A stretch of 64,000 nt of DNA from DASXRA01 sp036506155 (lineage in GTDB: Bacteria > Actinomycetota > Actinomycetes > Mycobacteriales > Jatrophihabitantaceae), in assembly GCA_036506155.1 (NCBI GenBank), contig DASXSF010000022.1, forward strand, positions 1-64,000, read 5' to 3'. The position numbers and the translations under genes were made by a program. Below, piece by piece: positions 46,335 to 55,251 of this stretch (its first letter is position 1; each line of letters begins with the position of its first letter). The notes beneath the pieces are model-generated. The model saw nothing but the letters and a program-made list of their open reading frames with translations, was not told where the DNA came from and did not search any database.

Positions 46335-49207
46335 AAGACACGCTCGACGACCCGTCGTGCACGACGGGCGGCGCGGCGGTAGTCGTCGATGACCTGTCCG
46401 GGGTCGAAGCCGACCGGATAGCCGAGGGCCCGGCCCACCGCGAGCAACGCCCGGCCCTGGCGGGGAAGCTGGTCATCGGCCTTGTCGCGCACCAGCATGA
46501 TCGCGTTGCGGGTGTGGGTGGCGAGCCGCCACGCCCCCTCGAGCGCCTCGGCGTCACGCTGCTCGATGAGGCGGGCGTCGGCGGCGGCGCGAAGCGCAGG
46601 CAGGGTACGGGTGGTGCGCAGCCCGGCCGTGGCGTGCCCGTGTGCGAGCTGCAGCAACTGGACGGTCCACTCGATATCGGCCAGCCCACCCCGGCCCAGT
46701 TTCACATGCGTCGTCGGATCTGCACCGCGGGGCAGACGCTCGGCATCCACCCGGGCCTTGAGCCTGCGTATCTCGGTGCGGTCGTCGGCCCGCAGGCCGG
46801 CGGCCGGATAGCGCACCGGGTCGATGAGGGCGGTGAACCGCTCCCCCAGCGCCGCGTCGCCCACCGCGAACCGGGCGCGCAGCAGCGCCTGCGCCTCCCA
46901 GGCCGACGACCAGCGGGAGTAGTACTCGGAGTAGGACGCGAGCGAGCGCACCAGTGGACCGTTGCGCCCCTCCGGACGCAGGTTCGCATCGACGTCGAGC
47001 GGCGGGTCCGCCGAGGGTGCGCGCAGCTGCGCACGCAGCCGCTCGGCGACCTCCTGAGCGTCGCGGGCCGCGTCCGGCGGTCCGTCGTAGACGAACATGA
47101 CATCGGCGTCGGAGCCGTAGCCGACCTCGCAGCCGCCCAGCCGTCCCATGGCGATCACCGCGAACTCGATCGGCGGATCGCCTGCTGATCGGCGCGCCAC
47201 CCGCAGCGCCGCATCGAGCGTGGCCTCGGTGATCGTCGTGATGGCCTCACCGACCGTAGCGACGTCCACCAAGCCGAGCAGATCGGCGAACGCGGTACGC
47301 AGCAGCTCGTGCCGCCGCAACCCACGCACCACGGACACGGCCGCGGCAGCGTCCGGCTGCCGAGCCGCCGCGTCGATCATCGCGGCGGAAAGCTCGTCCG
47401 CAGGACGGGGGCGCAACGCCTGGTCGTCGGCGAGCAGCGGCAAGGCCTCGGGCGCACGCTCGAGCATGCCGGCGACGTAGCGGCCGGTGCCGAGGAGGTA
47501 CGCCAGCCGCTCGGCCACCTTCCCCTCGTCGCGCAGCAGGCGCAGGTACCACGGCGTCGTGCCGAGCGCTTCGGACACCCGCCGGTAGGCAAGCAGACCG
47601 GCGTCCGGGTCTGGAGCGTCGGCGAGATAGGACAGCACCACCGGCAGGAGCGCGCGCTGCAGCGCGGCCCGGCGGCTGACGCCTGCGGTCAGCGTCCCGA
47701 TGTGCCGCAGCGCGCCCGCCGGGTCGGCGAAGCCCAGCGCGGCGAGGCGGCGACCCGCCTCGCCCGTGGTCAGCCGCAGATCGGCTGAGGGCACGCGGGC
47801 GACCGCCGAAAGCAGCGGCCGGTAGAACAGCTTCTCGTGCAGCCGGCGCACCTCGCGGGCATGGAGCGCCCACTCCGCGGCGAACACGGCACGCACGTCG
47901 CCACGGGAGTCCGGCCTGAAGCCCATCGCGCGGGCCAGCACGGTGAGTTCTGCCGGGTCGTCCGGCACGAGGTGCGTTCGGCGCAGTCTGCGTAGCTGCA
48001 CGCGGTGCTCAGCCGCGCGCAGGAACCGATAGGCGTCGCCGAGGCTCAGCGCGTCGTCGCGTCCCACGTAGCCGCCGTCGCGCAACGCGGCGAGCGCGGG
48101 CAGCGTCGCGGGCACGCGCAGCGACTCGTCGCCGCGCCCGTGCACCAGCTGTAGCAGTTGCACCGCGAACTCGACGTCGCGCAGGCCGCCCGGGCCGAGC
48201 TTGATCTCACGTTCGGCGATGCCCGCGGGTAGGTGCGCGACGACGCGCCGGCGCATCGCCTGGACATCGGCCACGAAGTCGGCACGCTCGGCCGCCGTCC
48301 ACACCATGGGCGCGATCACGTCGAGGTAGCGCCGCCCGAGCTCGCTGTCGCCTGCGGCGGGGCGGGCTTTCAGCAGCGCCTGGAACTCCCAGGTGCTCGC
48401 CCAGCGCCGGTAATACGCCTCGTGGCTGGCGAGCGTCCGCACGAGAGGACCGACCTTTCCCTCGGGCCGCAGCGCCGCGTCGACCTCCCAGGCCACGGCC
48501 GCGCAGATGCGCATGGTCTGCGCAGCGAGCTTCGTCGCCGTGGCCAGCGCGGCCTGCTCGTCGGCGTCGCCCGCGGGCTCGGCCACGAAGATCACGTCCA
48601 CGTCGGAGACATAGTTGAGCTCGCGCGCGCCCGCCTTGCCCATCGCGATGATCGCCAGCCGACACGGCGCGACGCCTGCCGGCAGATCTGCTTGCGCGAT
48701 GGCCAGCGCGGCGCGCAGCGTCTGGTCGGCCAGATCCGCAAGCGCCTCGGTGACCGTCTCCAGTTCGAGGTCGCCGACGAGGTCGCGCCCGGCGATCGCG
48801 AGCAGCTCGCGGCGATATGCGGCCCGCAGTTCGGCGAGCGGCGCGGGAGGAAGCGCCGGCCGGTCGAGAGCGCCGCCAAGCGCCCGCCAGTCACCGCGAT
48901 GCACGGCGAGATGGTCGACGAGTGCCGGCGACGCGCCGAGCAGGCTGGTCAGCCGGGCCCGCAGCGCCGCGTCGCCCCGCAGCGCGTCGAGAAGCTCCGG
49001 CTCGGCCGCCCGGGCGAGAGCGCGCACCGCCGCGTCAGGATCCGCCGACCGGCCGAGAGCCGCCACGACGGCTGCAGCACCTTCGTCGACCGGTGCGTTC
49101 GCCTCGGCGTCCCACAGCGACAGCGGCACGCCGGACAGCAGCGCACCCGCGCCGTCCGCATCGAGGAAGCCCAGGCGGGCCAGCCGCAGCGCGACGCGGC
49201 GGCTCAC
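46325..49207 (-). CDS. glnE: GlnE, glutamine synthetase adenylyltransferase/adenylyl-removing enzyme
   Basis: This bifunctional nucleotidyltransferase adds AMP to, or removes it from, the adenylylation Tyr of GlnA1 according to nitrogen status. It has 960 residues from GTG 49207. Two nucleotidyltransferase domains are present: the N-terminal (deadenylylase) one with YVSDVDVIFVAEP and the C-terminal (adenylylase) one with YGSDADVMFVYDG. Each is followed by helical segments with the paired LRDVEFAVQLLQLVHG and LADIEWTVQLLQLAHG signatures. Its start overlaps the amidotransferase stop (GTGA), so it is the last gene of the glnA2 operon. GlnA1, with Tyr402, is its likely substrate. Confidence 0.96.
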   Translation of the reverse strand: MSRRVALRLARLGFLDADGAGALLSGVPLSLWDAEANAPVDEGAAAVVAALGRSADPDAAVRALARAAEPELLDALRGDAALRARLTSLLGASPALVDHLAVHRGDWRALGGALDRPALPPAPLAELRAAYRRELLAIAGRDLVGDLELETVTEALADLADQTLRAALAIAQADLPAGVAPCRLAIIAMGKAGARELNYVSDVDVIFVAEPAGDADEQAALATATKLAAQTMRICAAVAWEVDAALRPEGKVGPLVRTLASHEAYYRRWASTWEFQALLKARPAAGDSELGRRYLDVIAPMVWTAAERADFVADVQAMRRRVVAHLPAGIAEREIKLGPGGLRDVEFAVQLLQLVHGRGDESLRVPATLPALAALRDGGYVGRDDALSLGDAYRFLRAAEHRVQLRRLRRTHLVPDDPAELTVLARAMGFRPDSRGDVRAVFAAEWALHAREVRRLHEKLFYRPLLSAVARVPSADLRLTTGEAGRRLAALGFADPAGALRHIGTLTAGVSRRAALQRALLPVVLSYLADAPDPDAGLLAYRRVSEALGTTPWYLRLLRDEGKVAERLAYLLGTGRYVAGMLERAPEALPLLADDQALRPRPADELSAAMIDAAARQPDAAAAVSVVRGLRRHELLRTAFADLLGLVDVATVGEAITTITEATLDAALRVARRSAGDPPIEFAVIAMGRLGGCEVGYGSDADVMFVYDGPPDAARDAQEVAERLRAQLRAPSADPPLDVDANLRPEGRNGPLVRSLASYSEYYSRWSSAWEAQALLRARFAVGDAALGERFTALIDPVRYPAAGLRADDRTEIRRLKARVDAERLPRGADPTTHVKLGRGGLADIEWTVQLLQLAHGHATAGLRTTRTLPALRAAADARLIEQRDAEALEGAWRLATHTRNAIMLVRDKADDQLPRQGRALLAVGRALGYPVGFDPGQVIDDYRRAARRARRVVERVFYG

Positions 49208-49983
49208 TGCGGTCGCGCCGCCCGCATCTCGGCGGCGAGTGCCGCCCGGATCGCCGCCGGGTCGGTGATCGGCTCGGCGGTGGCCATGCGCAGCGGACGA
49301 GTGGCGGGCACCGACTCCGGGTCGCGCACGATGCTCGCGAACCGCTCCGCGAACGGACGCCACACCTCGGCGATGTCGGCGTGCACGGCTTCGGCGCGCT
49401 CGAGGATCGCGTCGACGTCATACGCCTCGAGCGCTTTCGCATCGGATGCCGCCCAACGTCGCACCACGTCCGGGGTCGTCTCGATGTGGAACTGGATGCC
49501 CCAGGCGACGCGCCCCGCCCGGAACGCCTCCACGTCGCACACGGGCGAGCTGGCCAGCAAAACCGCGCTAGGCGGCAGCTCGAGGACGGCGTCGCGGTGC
49601 CACTGGATGACGTCCGGGGTGATCGGTATCTCGCGGAACAGCGCATCGCTCGCCGCGTTGGCGCGCTTCGCGATCAGCTGCGCGCCGTACTCGGGGCCGC
49701 CAGGGTTCGGCCCAACGCGCCCGCCCAGCACGGCCGCGAGTAGCTGCGCCCCGTAGCAGATCGCGAGGGTGGGTCGCTCATCCGCGAGTGCCGAAGTGAG
49801 CAGCTCGCGAAGCTGCGGCGGCTCATCGCCGACCGTGCCCCCGCCCAGCACGATCAGCCCGTCGTAGCCACTCACATCGTGAGGCAGGCCGGACCAGTCA
49901 CGGACGTCGAGGTCCAGCCCGAGCCACTCGCCGAGCGGACCGATCGGCGCGCTCGGCACGTTCTGCACGACGAGGGTGGTCAC
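49204..49983 (-). CDS. Class I glutamine amidotransferase (GMP-synthase-like)
   Basis: This is a 259-residue stand-alone GATase domain from GTG 49983. YDGLIVLGGG, AICYGAQLLAAVLGG (nucleophile Cys) and WGIQFHIET (catalytic His, Glu) form the triad; PGGPEYGAQL is the usual loop. Such GuaA-N-like proteins next to glutamine synthetase genes are often gamma-glutamyl hydrolases or glutaminases, but the acceptor is unknown. Both ends overlap neighbours by 4 bp (GTGA), placing it in the translation-coupled operon between the SpeE-like gene and glnE. Confidence 0.88.
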   Translation of the reverse strand: MTTLVVQNVPSAPIGPLGEWLGLDLDVRDWSGLPHDVSGYDGLIVLGGGTVGDEPPQLRELLTSALADERPTLAICYGAQLLAAVLGGRVGPNPGGPEYGAQLIAKRANAASDALFREIPITPDVIQWHRDAVLELPPSAVLLASSPVCDVEAFRAGRVAWGIQFHIETTPDVVRRWAASDAKALEAYDVDAILERAEAVHADIAEVWRPFAERFASIVRDPESVPATRPLRMATAEPITDPAAIRAALAAEMRAARPQ

Positions 49984-52025
49984 GCGTTCGAGACTAGTGC
50001 CGGCTCGCGTTCGGCCTCGAGGTCGGCAGCACCGAGCCGCGGCCGAGGCATCAGCAGGTACGCGGCCAGGTACAGCAGCCCGGCGATGATCAGCAGCGCG
50101 CGGTAGCCGTACGCGAGCGCCAGGTACTCCAGGCTTCCGCCGAGCATGGCACCCAGCAGGTTCGCGGCGAACGCGATGGTGGGCTCCACCGTGGTGGCGA
50201 ACCGTTTCGCGAAGATCACGTTCGCGGCGAAGATGGGCAGGAACGCGATCACGATCGCGGCCAGCGCGCGCGGCGCGACCGGCAGCGACAGCAAGGCGGA
50301 GGCCGGAACCACCCAGGCGAGCGCGAGCCCGCCGGCGAGCAACGCGTACATGACCGGCACCGGTGGCGTCGGCCAGCGCCGGGTGACCTCCACGGCTGCT
50401 AACACGGCTAAGAGCACGCCCGCGAACACCAGCGCGTTCACAAGCCACGTCGTGCCGAACAGCAGTGCGAACCCGGTGACGTTCTTCGTCTCCAGGAGCA
50501 GGAATGCCGCACCGAGCAGGAACAGATCCCGGTAGAACCACATCTGCCGCACACCCGAAAGCCGGGGTCCCCGACGGGACAGCAGCACCCCGAGCACGGC
50601 CACGACGCTCGCGAGCAGGATCAAGCCGAGCGTCTTGACGTAAAGCCCGGGCACCCTCGAGTTCTCGAGGTACAGGAACGGCTTGTCGTCCGTCGCGGGC
50701 GGCGGCGTCCCCGCTGAACGCTGCCACGTGCTCGTGCCGCAGTGCTGATCGCCCGGCGAGAGGGCGGCGAGGATCACGGCCCGGTTCGGTGCGTCTTGGG
50801 CGACGCACGGCGAGTGGCCGAACGCGGTCTGCATCGTCCCGGCCAGGCGGTCGACCAGCCACGCTTCGCGGTAGTAGTTGTACATCGCGAACGCCCCGCC
50901 AGGTGCGAGGTGGGCGCGGGCCGCGCGCACGGCCTCGATCGTGAACAGGTAGCTCTCCAGACGCAGCGAGCTGGCGCCGGAGACCAGCGTCAGCGAGTCA
51001 GGCAGCGCGAACAGGATCAGGTCGAACTTCTTGTGCGTCGATTCGAGGTAGGCCCGCCCGTCGTTGACGTGCGTCGTGACGCGCGGGTCCTGGTAGACCC
51101 GGTCAGGGTTGTGTTGCTTTCCGAAGCGCAGCAGGGTCGGGTCGATCTCGACGGCGTCGACGTGCTGCGCGTGCTGGCGAAGCGCGATCGCGACGTCGCT
51201 GCCTGTTCCGGCGCCGACGACGAGAACGTTGCCGGGCGGTCGCGGTGCGAGCAGGTACGGCGACAGGTACCAGGACTCGTCGCGTTCCTTGGTCGCCGCA
51301 CTCATCAACTGCTGATGCGGGATGCCGTTGACTTCGATGTCCCATGCCGGGCCGCCCTTGTCATCCACCTCGGCAATCGTGGTGACCTTGTAGTACGGCG
51401 ACCAGAACACGTTCTTGTCGTGGCGCATGGGGTAGCCGAACAGCACCAGCAACGCAACGAGCAGGCTCACCGATACCGACACGCCGGGCCTGCCGAGGAG
51501 CACGACGAACAAGACGCCGATGATCGCGAACCAGGCGAACGGCGGGGCGTCGAGGAAGGCCAGGCCGGTGAAGCCGGCGATGCCCGCGAAGCTGCCGAGC
51601 AGGTCGTAACGGTATGCGTCCAAGCGCGGCAGGTGCGGGAAGCAGGAGCCGACGAGCTCGCCCGGGCCGGCCATGATCGCCGCCACGGCGAGGAACACCG
51701 CCGGCAGGGTGAGCCAGATCGGCGGGCCGGTGGTGGACAGGCTGGTGAAGAAGATCAGCGTGCTGCCTTTGCGGTCGACGCTGACCGGGTAGGCAGCCAC
51801 GAAGCCCACCAGGCCCAGCAGGATCATCGGCGAGTAGTACGGCGCCGGAACGCGATCGCCCGGAGCCCGCAGGAAGCCCAGCCCGATGCCGAGGAACGAC
51901 CCCAGCAGCACGACGTTGGAGAAGTAGCTCAGATGCAGCACGTTGGCGCCGGCCCATCGGATGAGCGCCAACTCGAGGAAGAGCATGAGCGCGCTGGCGA
52001 GGACCAGGCGGACGCGTATCGGCAT
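49980..52025 (-). CDS. Membrane protein with spermidine-synthase-like methyltransferase domain
   Basis: This is a 681-residue fusion: about seven N-terminal membrane spans (LVLASALMLFLELALIRWAG onward), a soluble Rossmann domain (about 220-400) with NVLVVGAGTGSDVAIAL, the acidic DAVEIDPTLLRFGKQ and DLILFALPDSLTL, then about six more spans. Spermidine-synthase-like proteins with membrane domains are widespread, but few have known reactions; polyamine synthesis is not implied. It starts at ATG 52025, whose A is also the last base of the preceding small ORF's TGA (TGATG). It is part of the glnA2-glnE operon. Confidence 0.82.
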   Translation of the reverse strand: MPIRVRLVLASALMLFLELALIRWAGANVLHLSYFSNVVLLGSFLGIGLGFLRAPGDRVPAPYYSPMILLGLVGFVAAYPVSVDRKGSTLIFFTSLSTTGPPIWLTLPAVFLAVAAIMAGPGELVGSCFPHLPRLDAYRYDLLGSFAGIAGFTGLAFLDAPPFAWFAIIGVLFVVLLGRPGVSVSVSLLVALLVLFGYPMRHDKNVFWSPYYKVTTIAEVDDKGGPAWDIEVNGIPHQQLMSAATKERDESWYLSPYLLAPRPPGNVLVVGAGTGSDVAIALRQHAQHVDAVEIDPTLLRFGKQHNPDRVYQDPRVTTHVNDGRAYLESTHKKFDLILFALPDSLTLVSGASSLRLESYLFTIEAVRAARAHLAPGGAFAMYNYYREAWLVDRLAGTMQTAFGHSPCVAQDAPNRAVILAALSPGDQHCGTSTWQRSAGTPPPATDDKPFLYLENSRVPGLYVKTLGLILLASVVAVLGVLLSRRGPRLSGVRQMWFYRDLFLLGAAFLLLETKNVTGFALLFGTTWLVNALVFAGVLLAVLAAVEVTRRWPTPPVPVMYALLAGGLALAWVVPASALLSLPVAPRALAAIVIAFLPIFAANVIFAKRFATTVEPTIAFAANLLGAMLGGSLEYLALAYGYRALLIIAGLLYLAAYLLMPRPRLGAADLEAEREPALVSNA

Positions 52026-52129
52026 CAGAACATCCCGCCTGGGCGGAGCTCCGCGCCTGCCGGCGCGGGCCGTGTCACGGCGGCGGGGCTCTTCGCGCGA
52101 GCGCTCATCGCTACGGAGAGGGCGCTCAT
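52025..52129 (-). repeat. MSARAKSP repeat, copy C, forming a 34-codon ORF in the glnA2 operon
   Basis: The ORF runs from ATG 52129, 2 bp after the glnA2 stop, to a TGA overlapping the next ATG. It reads MSALSVAMSARAKSPAAVTR, then PAPAGAELRPGGMF. The repeat proper begins at ATG 52108. RPGGM near the end is shared with copy D. Perfect stop-start coupling on the downstream side makes translation plausible, yet the sequence is also a clear copy of the dispersed repeat. Confidence 0.65.
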
Positions 52130-52131
52130 CG

Positions 52132-53490
52132 TCAGAGCGAGGGCAGGTAGCGGCGCAGTTCGAACGGGGTTACGGCAGCTCTGTAGTCGACCCACTCGGC
52201 GCGCTTGTTGCGCAAGAAGTAGTCGAAGACGTGCTCGCCGAGCGTCTCGGCGACAAGCTCGGACTCCTCCATCGCCCGCAGCGCGTCGGCCAGGTTGTGC
52301 GGCAATTCGGCGTAACCGAGGGCGCGGCGCTCGGCATCGGTCAGCGACCACACGTCGTCCTCGGCGCCGGGCGGCAGCTCGTAGCCCTGCTCGATGCCCT
52401 TCATCCCGGCGGCGAGCAGCACGGCGAAGGCGAGGTACGGGTTGCAGGCCGAATCCAACGAGCGCATCTCGACCCGCGTCGAGTTGGCCTTGCCCGGCTT
52501 GTACATCGGCACCCGCACCAACGCCGACCGGTTCGCGTGCCCCCAACAGACGTAGGTGGGCGCCTCGACGAGCTCGCCCGGTGCCTGATACCCGAACAGG
52601 CGCTTGTAGGAGTTCACCCACTGATTCGTCACCGCGGTGATCTCGCGGGCGTGGTGCAACAGCCCTGCGATGAACGCGCGCGCCGTCTTGGACAGGTACA
52701 ACGGGTCGCTGGGGTCATGGAAGGCGTTGCTGTCGCTCTCGAACAGGGACAGGTGAGTGTGCATGCCGCTGCCTGGCTGATCCCCGAACGGCTTCGGCAT
52801 GAACGTTGCGTGCACACCGTGCGCGATCGCAAGCTCCTTGATCACGTGCCGGAATGTCATGATGTTGTCGGCCATCGACAGCGCATCGGCATAGCGCAGG
52901 TCGATCTCCTGCTGCCCGGGCGCGACCTCGTGGTGGCTGAACTCGACCGAGATGCCCAGCCCCTCGAGTGCGCTGACAGCATCGCGGCGGAAGTCGTGCG
53001 CGCTGTCGTGGCTGGTCATGTCGAAGTAACCGCCGGTGTCGATCGGCTCGGGCTCGCTGCCGTCGGTCGGCAGGTTCTTGAGCAGGAAGAACTCGATCTC
53101 GGGATGGGTGTAGAACGTGAAGCCGCGTTCGGCTGCCCGCGACAGCGCCCGGCGCAGCACGTAACGCGGGTCGGCCCAGGACGGCGAGCCGTCGGGCATG
53201 GTGATATCGCAGAACATCCGTGCCGAGTCGGCGGCGCGGCCGTCCGCCTCGGGCAGGATCTGAAACGTCCCGGGATCCGGCCGCGCCAGCATGTCGCTCT
53301 CGCTGGCCCGGGCGAACCCCTCGATCGCGGATCCGTCGAATCCGATGCCCTCCTCGAACGCACCGTCCAGCTCGGCCGGCGCGATCGCCACGGACTTCAG
53401 GTAGCCCAGGACGTCAGTGAACCAGAGCCGAACAAAGCGGATCTGACGCTCTTCGAGCGTCCGCAGCACGAACTCCTGTTGGCGATCCAC
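52132..53490 (-). CDS. glnA2: GlnA2, type I-alpha glutamine synthetase
   Basis: A second glutamine synthetase, 452 residues, probably not adenylylated. FDGSAIEGFARASESDM, the PEIEFFLL metal site, HHEVAPGQQEIDL, GSGMHTHLSLF and NRSALVRVP are present. At the adenylylation loop the sequence is DDVWSLTDAERRALG, with Trp in place of the modified Tyr, as expected for alpha-type and for M. tuberculosis GlnA2. ATG 53490 is preceded by TGGAGGACCG. It heads the operon ending in glnE. Repeat copy D sits in its leader. Confidence 0.95.
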   Translation of the reverse strand: MDRQQEFVLRTLEERQIRFVRLWFTDVLGYLKSVAIAPAELDGAFEEGIGFDGSAIEGFARASESDMLARPDPGTFQILPEADGRAADSARMFCDITMPDGSPSWADPRYVLRRALSRAAERGFTFYTHPEIEFFLLKNLPTDGSEPEPIDTGGYFDMTSHDSAHDFRRDAVSALEGLGISVEFSHHEVAPGQQEIDLRYADALSMADNIMTFRHVIKELAIAHGVHATFMPKPFGDQPGSGMHTHLSLFESDSNAFHDPSDPLYLSKTARAFIAGLLHHAREITAVTNQWVNSYKRLFGYQAPGELVEAPTYVCWGHANRSALVRVPMYKPGKANSTRVEMRSLDSACNPYLAFAVLLAAGMKGIEQGYELPPGAEDDVWSLTDAERRALGYAELPHNLADALRAMEESELVAETLGEHVFDYFLRNKRAEWVDYRAAVTPFELRRYLPSL

Positions 53491-53589
53491 GGTCCTCCAG
53501 TCTCCAGCCGACCGATTACCGGGACATTACGCTGACCCATCCCGCCTGGGCGGATCCGCGTCCCCACCACTCGCTCCGCTCGGGTGGGT

Positions 53590-53657
53590 CCGCGGCCCCG
53601 CTCGCGCCTTCGGCGCGGCCGCGCCGCGGCGGCGGGGCTCTTCGCGCGAGCGCTCAT
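53590..53657 (-). repeat. MSARAKSP repeat, copy D, in the glnA2 leader
   Basis: From ATG 53657 the minus strand reads MSARAKSPAAAARP, then an Arg-rich run similar to copy B. The frame stays open past RPGGMGQRN and through the glnA2 start in another frame, to 53397. It is almost identical to copy B over about 69 bp and shares RPGGM with copy C. It lies between the L,D-transpeptidase stop and glnA2. Confidence 0.75.
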
Positions 53658-53731
53658 CACCCGGTGGTTGCAGAACCGTGGGCGCTCTGCGTGTGCCGCT
53701 TGCGGCGCCGCTGAGAGACGAATCCGGCGAG

Positions 53732-55003
53732 TTAATGCAGCGCGCTGCCTGCTACCCACTCCGACCAGGGGAGGCTCCAGTCGCCGTTCTGCCATACGGC
53801 GAGCGGCGCTCCGCCGGTGTGCTTGACCTGCACAACGTCGCCGACCTGGGACCACTTGTAGAACCACGTGGCGTTGTCGGGCGAGACGTTCAGGCACCCG
53901 TGCGAGGTGTCGGTGTTGCCCTGCGCCCACACCGACCAGGGCGCCGAGTGCACGTACACGCCGTCCGTGCTGATGCGGGTGGCCCAGTACACCAGAACGT
54001 TGTAGCCGCCGGCGTCGAGGGAGAGGCCGAACGTGCGCGAGTCCATGCGGACCGGGTTGGCCTGGTCGAGCACCGTGTAGGTTCCGGGCTGCGTCCAGAA
54101 CGTGATCGTCTTGCCCTTGTCGACGGTGCTCCCGCCCTTGCCCATCGACGTGGGCATGTGCTTGACGACCTTGCCGTTCTGGTAGACCGTGATGATCTTG
54201 GTGTTGTCGTCGGCGATCGAGATGTGCGACGGGCCGATCCGGAATGAGACGCTCTGATCAGCCTGTCCCCAGAGGCCGGGGCTGACCTGCTTGCCATACA
54301 CGTTGGCCGACACGGTCACCTTCGTGCCGGGCTGGTAGTACACGCGCGGGCGCCAGTGCACGTTCTGGTCGTCCATCCAGTACCAGCTGCCCTGCTGCGC
54401 CGGCGTAGTGGTGACGCTCAGGGTCCGCTCGGCGGCCGCCTTGTCGCTGATGGGCTCGTCGAAGTGCACGCTGGCCACGAAGCCGACCCCGTACGTGGCG
54501 CCGGTTGTGATCGCAGCACCCCCGGTCGTGTCCAGGTACGGCATCGTCATGTTCGGCGGCGTCACGGTGGTGAAGTGCGTCGTGCGGGTCACCGGCCGGC
54601 CGTCGACGTTCACCGCCTTGGCCGTCACGCTGTACGTCTTGTTGTAGCCGAGGGCTTCGGCGACGTGCCACGACGTCTTGTCAGTGCTGAAGGCGCCTTT
54701 GACGACCTTGCCGTCCGGGTTGGTCATCGTGACCGACGACAGCGTGCCGCCCGCCGCGTTGACGGCGATCGGGGCGGTGGGGCTCACGTCCTGCGCACCG
54801 TCGGCGAGATTGCTCGTGAGCCGCGCCGGTGGCGACGCCGGTTTGCTGGTCGGCGAGGTCGTCGCGTCAGTGGACGGGCTCGAGTTGCCTGCCGGCGACG
54901 TGCGCTGCGTGCTGTGGTGGCCCGACGAGCAGGCGCTGAGCACAAAGACAACTGTGGCGGCGACCGCCGCCACAGTCCAAAGTCGCCGATCCCCCACGAG
55001 CAC
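53732..55003 (-). CDS. L,D-transpeptidase lipoprotein (LdtMt2-like)
   Basis: This exported cell-wall enzyme forms 3-3 cross-links in peptidoglycan. It has 423 residues from GTG 55003 behind GGAGG. The signal ends in a lipobox (VFVLSAC), so it is lipid-anchored; a Ser/Thr/Pro-rich linker follows. Two Ig-like domains come next (TSNLADGAQDVSPTAPIAVN and GATYGVGFVASVHFDEPISD). The YkuD catalytic domain has VYVHSAPWS and TDTSHGCLNVSPDNA (His, Ser, His, Cys). The C-terminal extension contains repeated Trp. The domain plan matches mycobacterial Ldt2. A second, shorter homologue is at 61196. Confidence 0.9.
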   Translation of the reverse strand: MLVGDRRLWTVAAVAATVVFVLSACSSGHHSTQRTSPAGNSSPSTDATTSPTSKPASPPARLTSNLADGAQDVSPTAPIAVNAAGGTLSSVTMTNPDGKVVKGAFSTDKTSWHVAEALGYNKTYSVTAKAVNVDGRPVTRTTHFTTVTPPNMTMPYLDTTGGAAITTGATYGVGFVASVHFDEPISDKAAAERTLSVTTTPAQQGSWYWMDDQNVHWRPRVYYQPGTKVTVSANVYGKQVSPGLWGQADQSVSFRIGPSHISIADDNTKIITVYQNGKVVKHMPTSMGKGGSTVDKGKTITFWTQPGTYTVLDQANPVRMDSRTFGLSLDAGGYNVLVYWATRISTDGVYVHSAPWSVWAQGNTDTSHGCLNVSPDNATWFYKWSQVGDVVQVKHTGGAPLAVWQNGDWSLPWSEWVAGSALH

Positions 55004-55251
55004 CCCAACCTCCGGCTTGCAGTTCCCCACGATCAAGCGCGTCGAGCTCAATTGTGGACCAGGAGGGCACTTCAACGCGCCAACTGATGGTCACGATCAG
55101 CTCTCACTCGAATATGACGTATGAACAGCTGGTTCGGTTGCATACGATCCGGCACGTCGCGGGACCGGACACCGCGCCAGCTCCTGAGATTCTGCCGTAT
55201 GGGCCCGGCGGCGCCGTGCCGGGGGCCTGCCCGCCGGAGGACACTGGAGGT

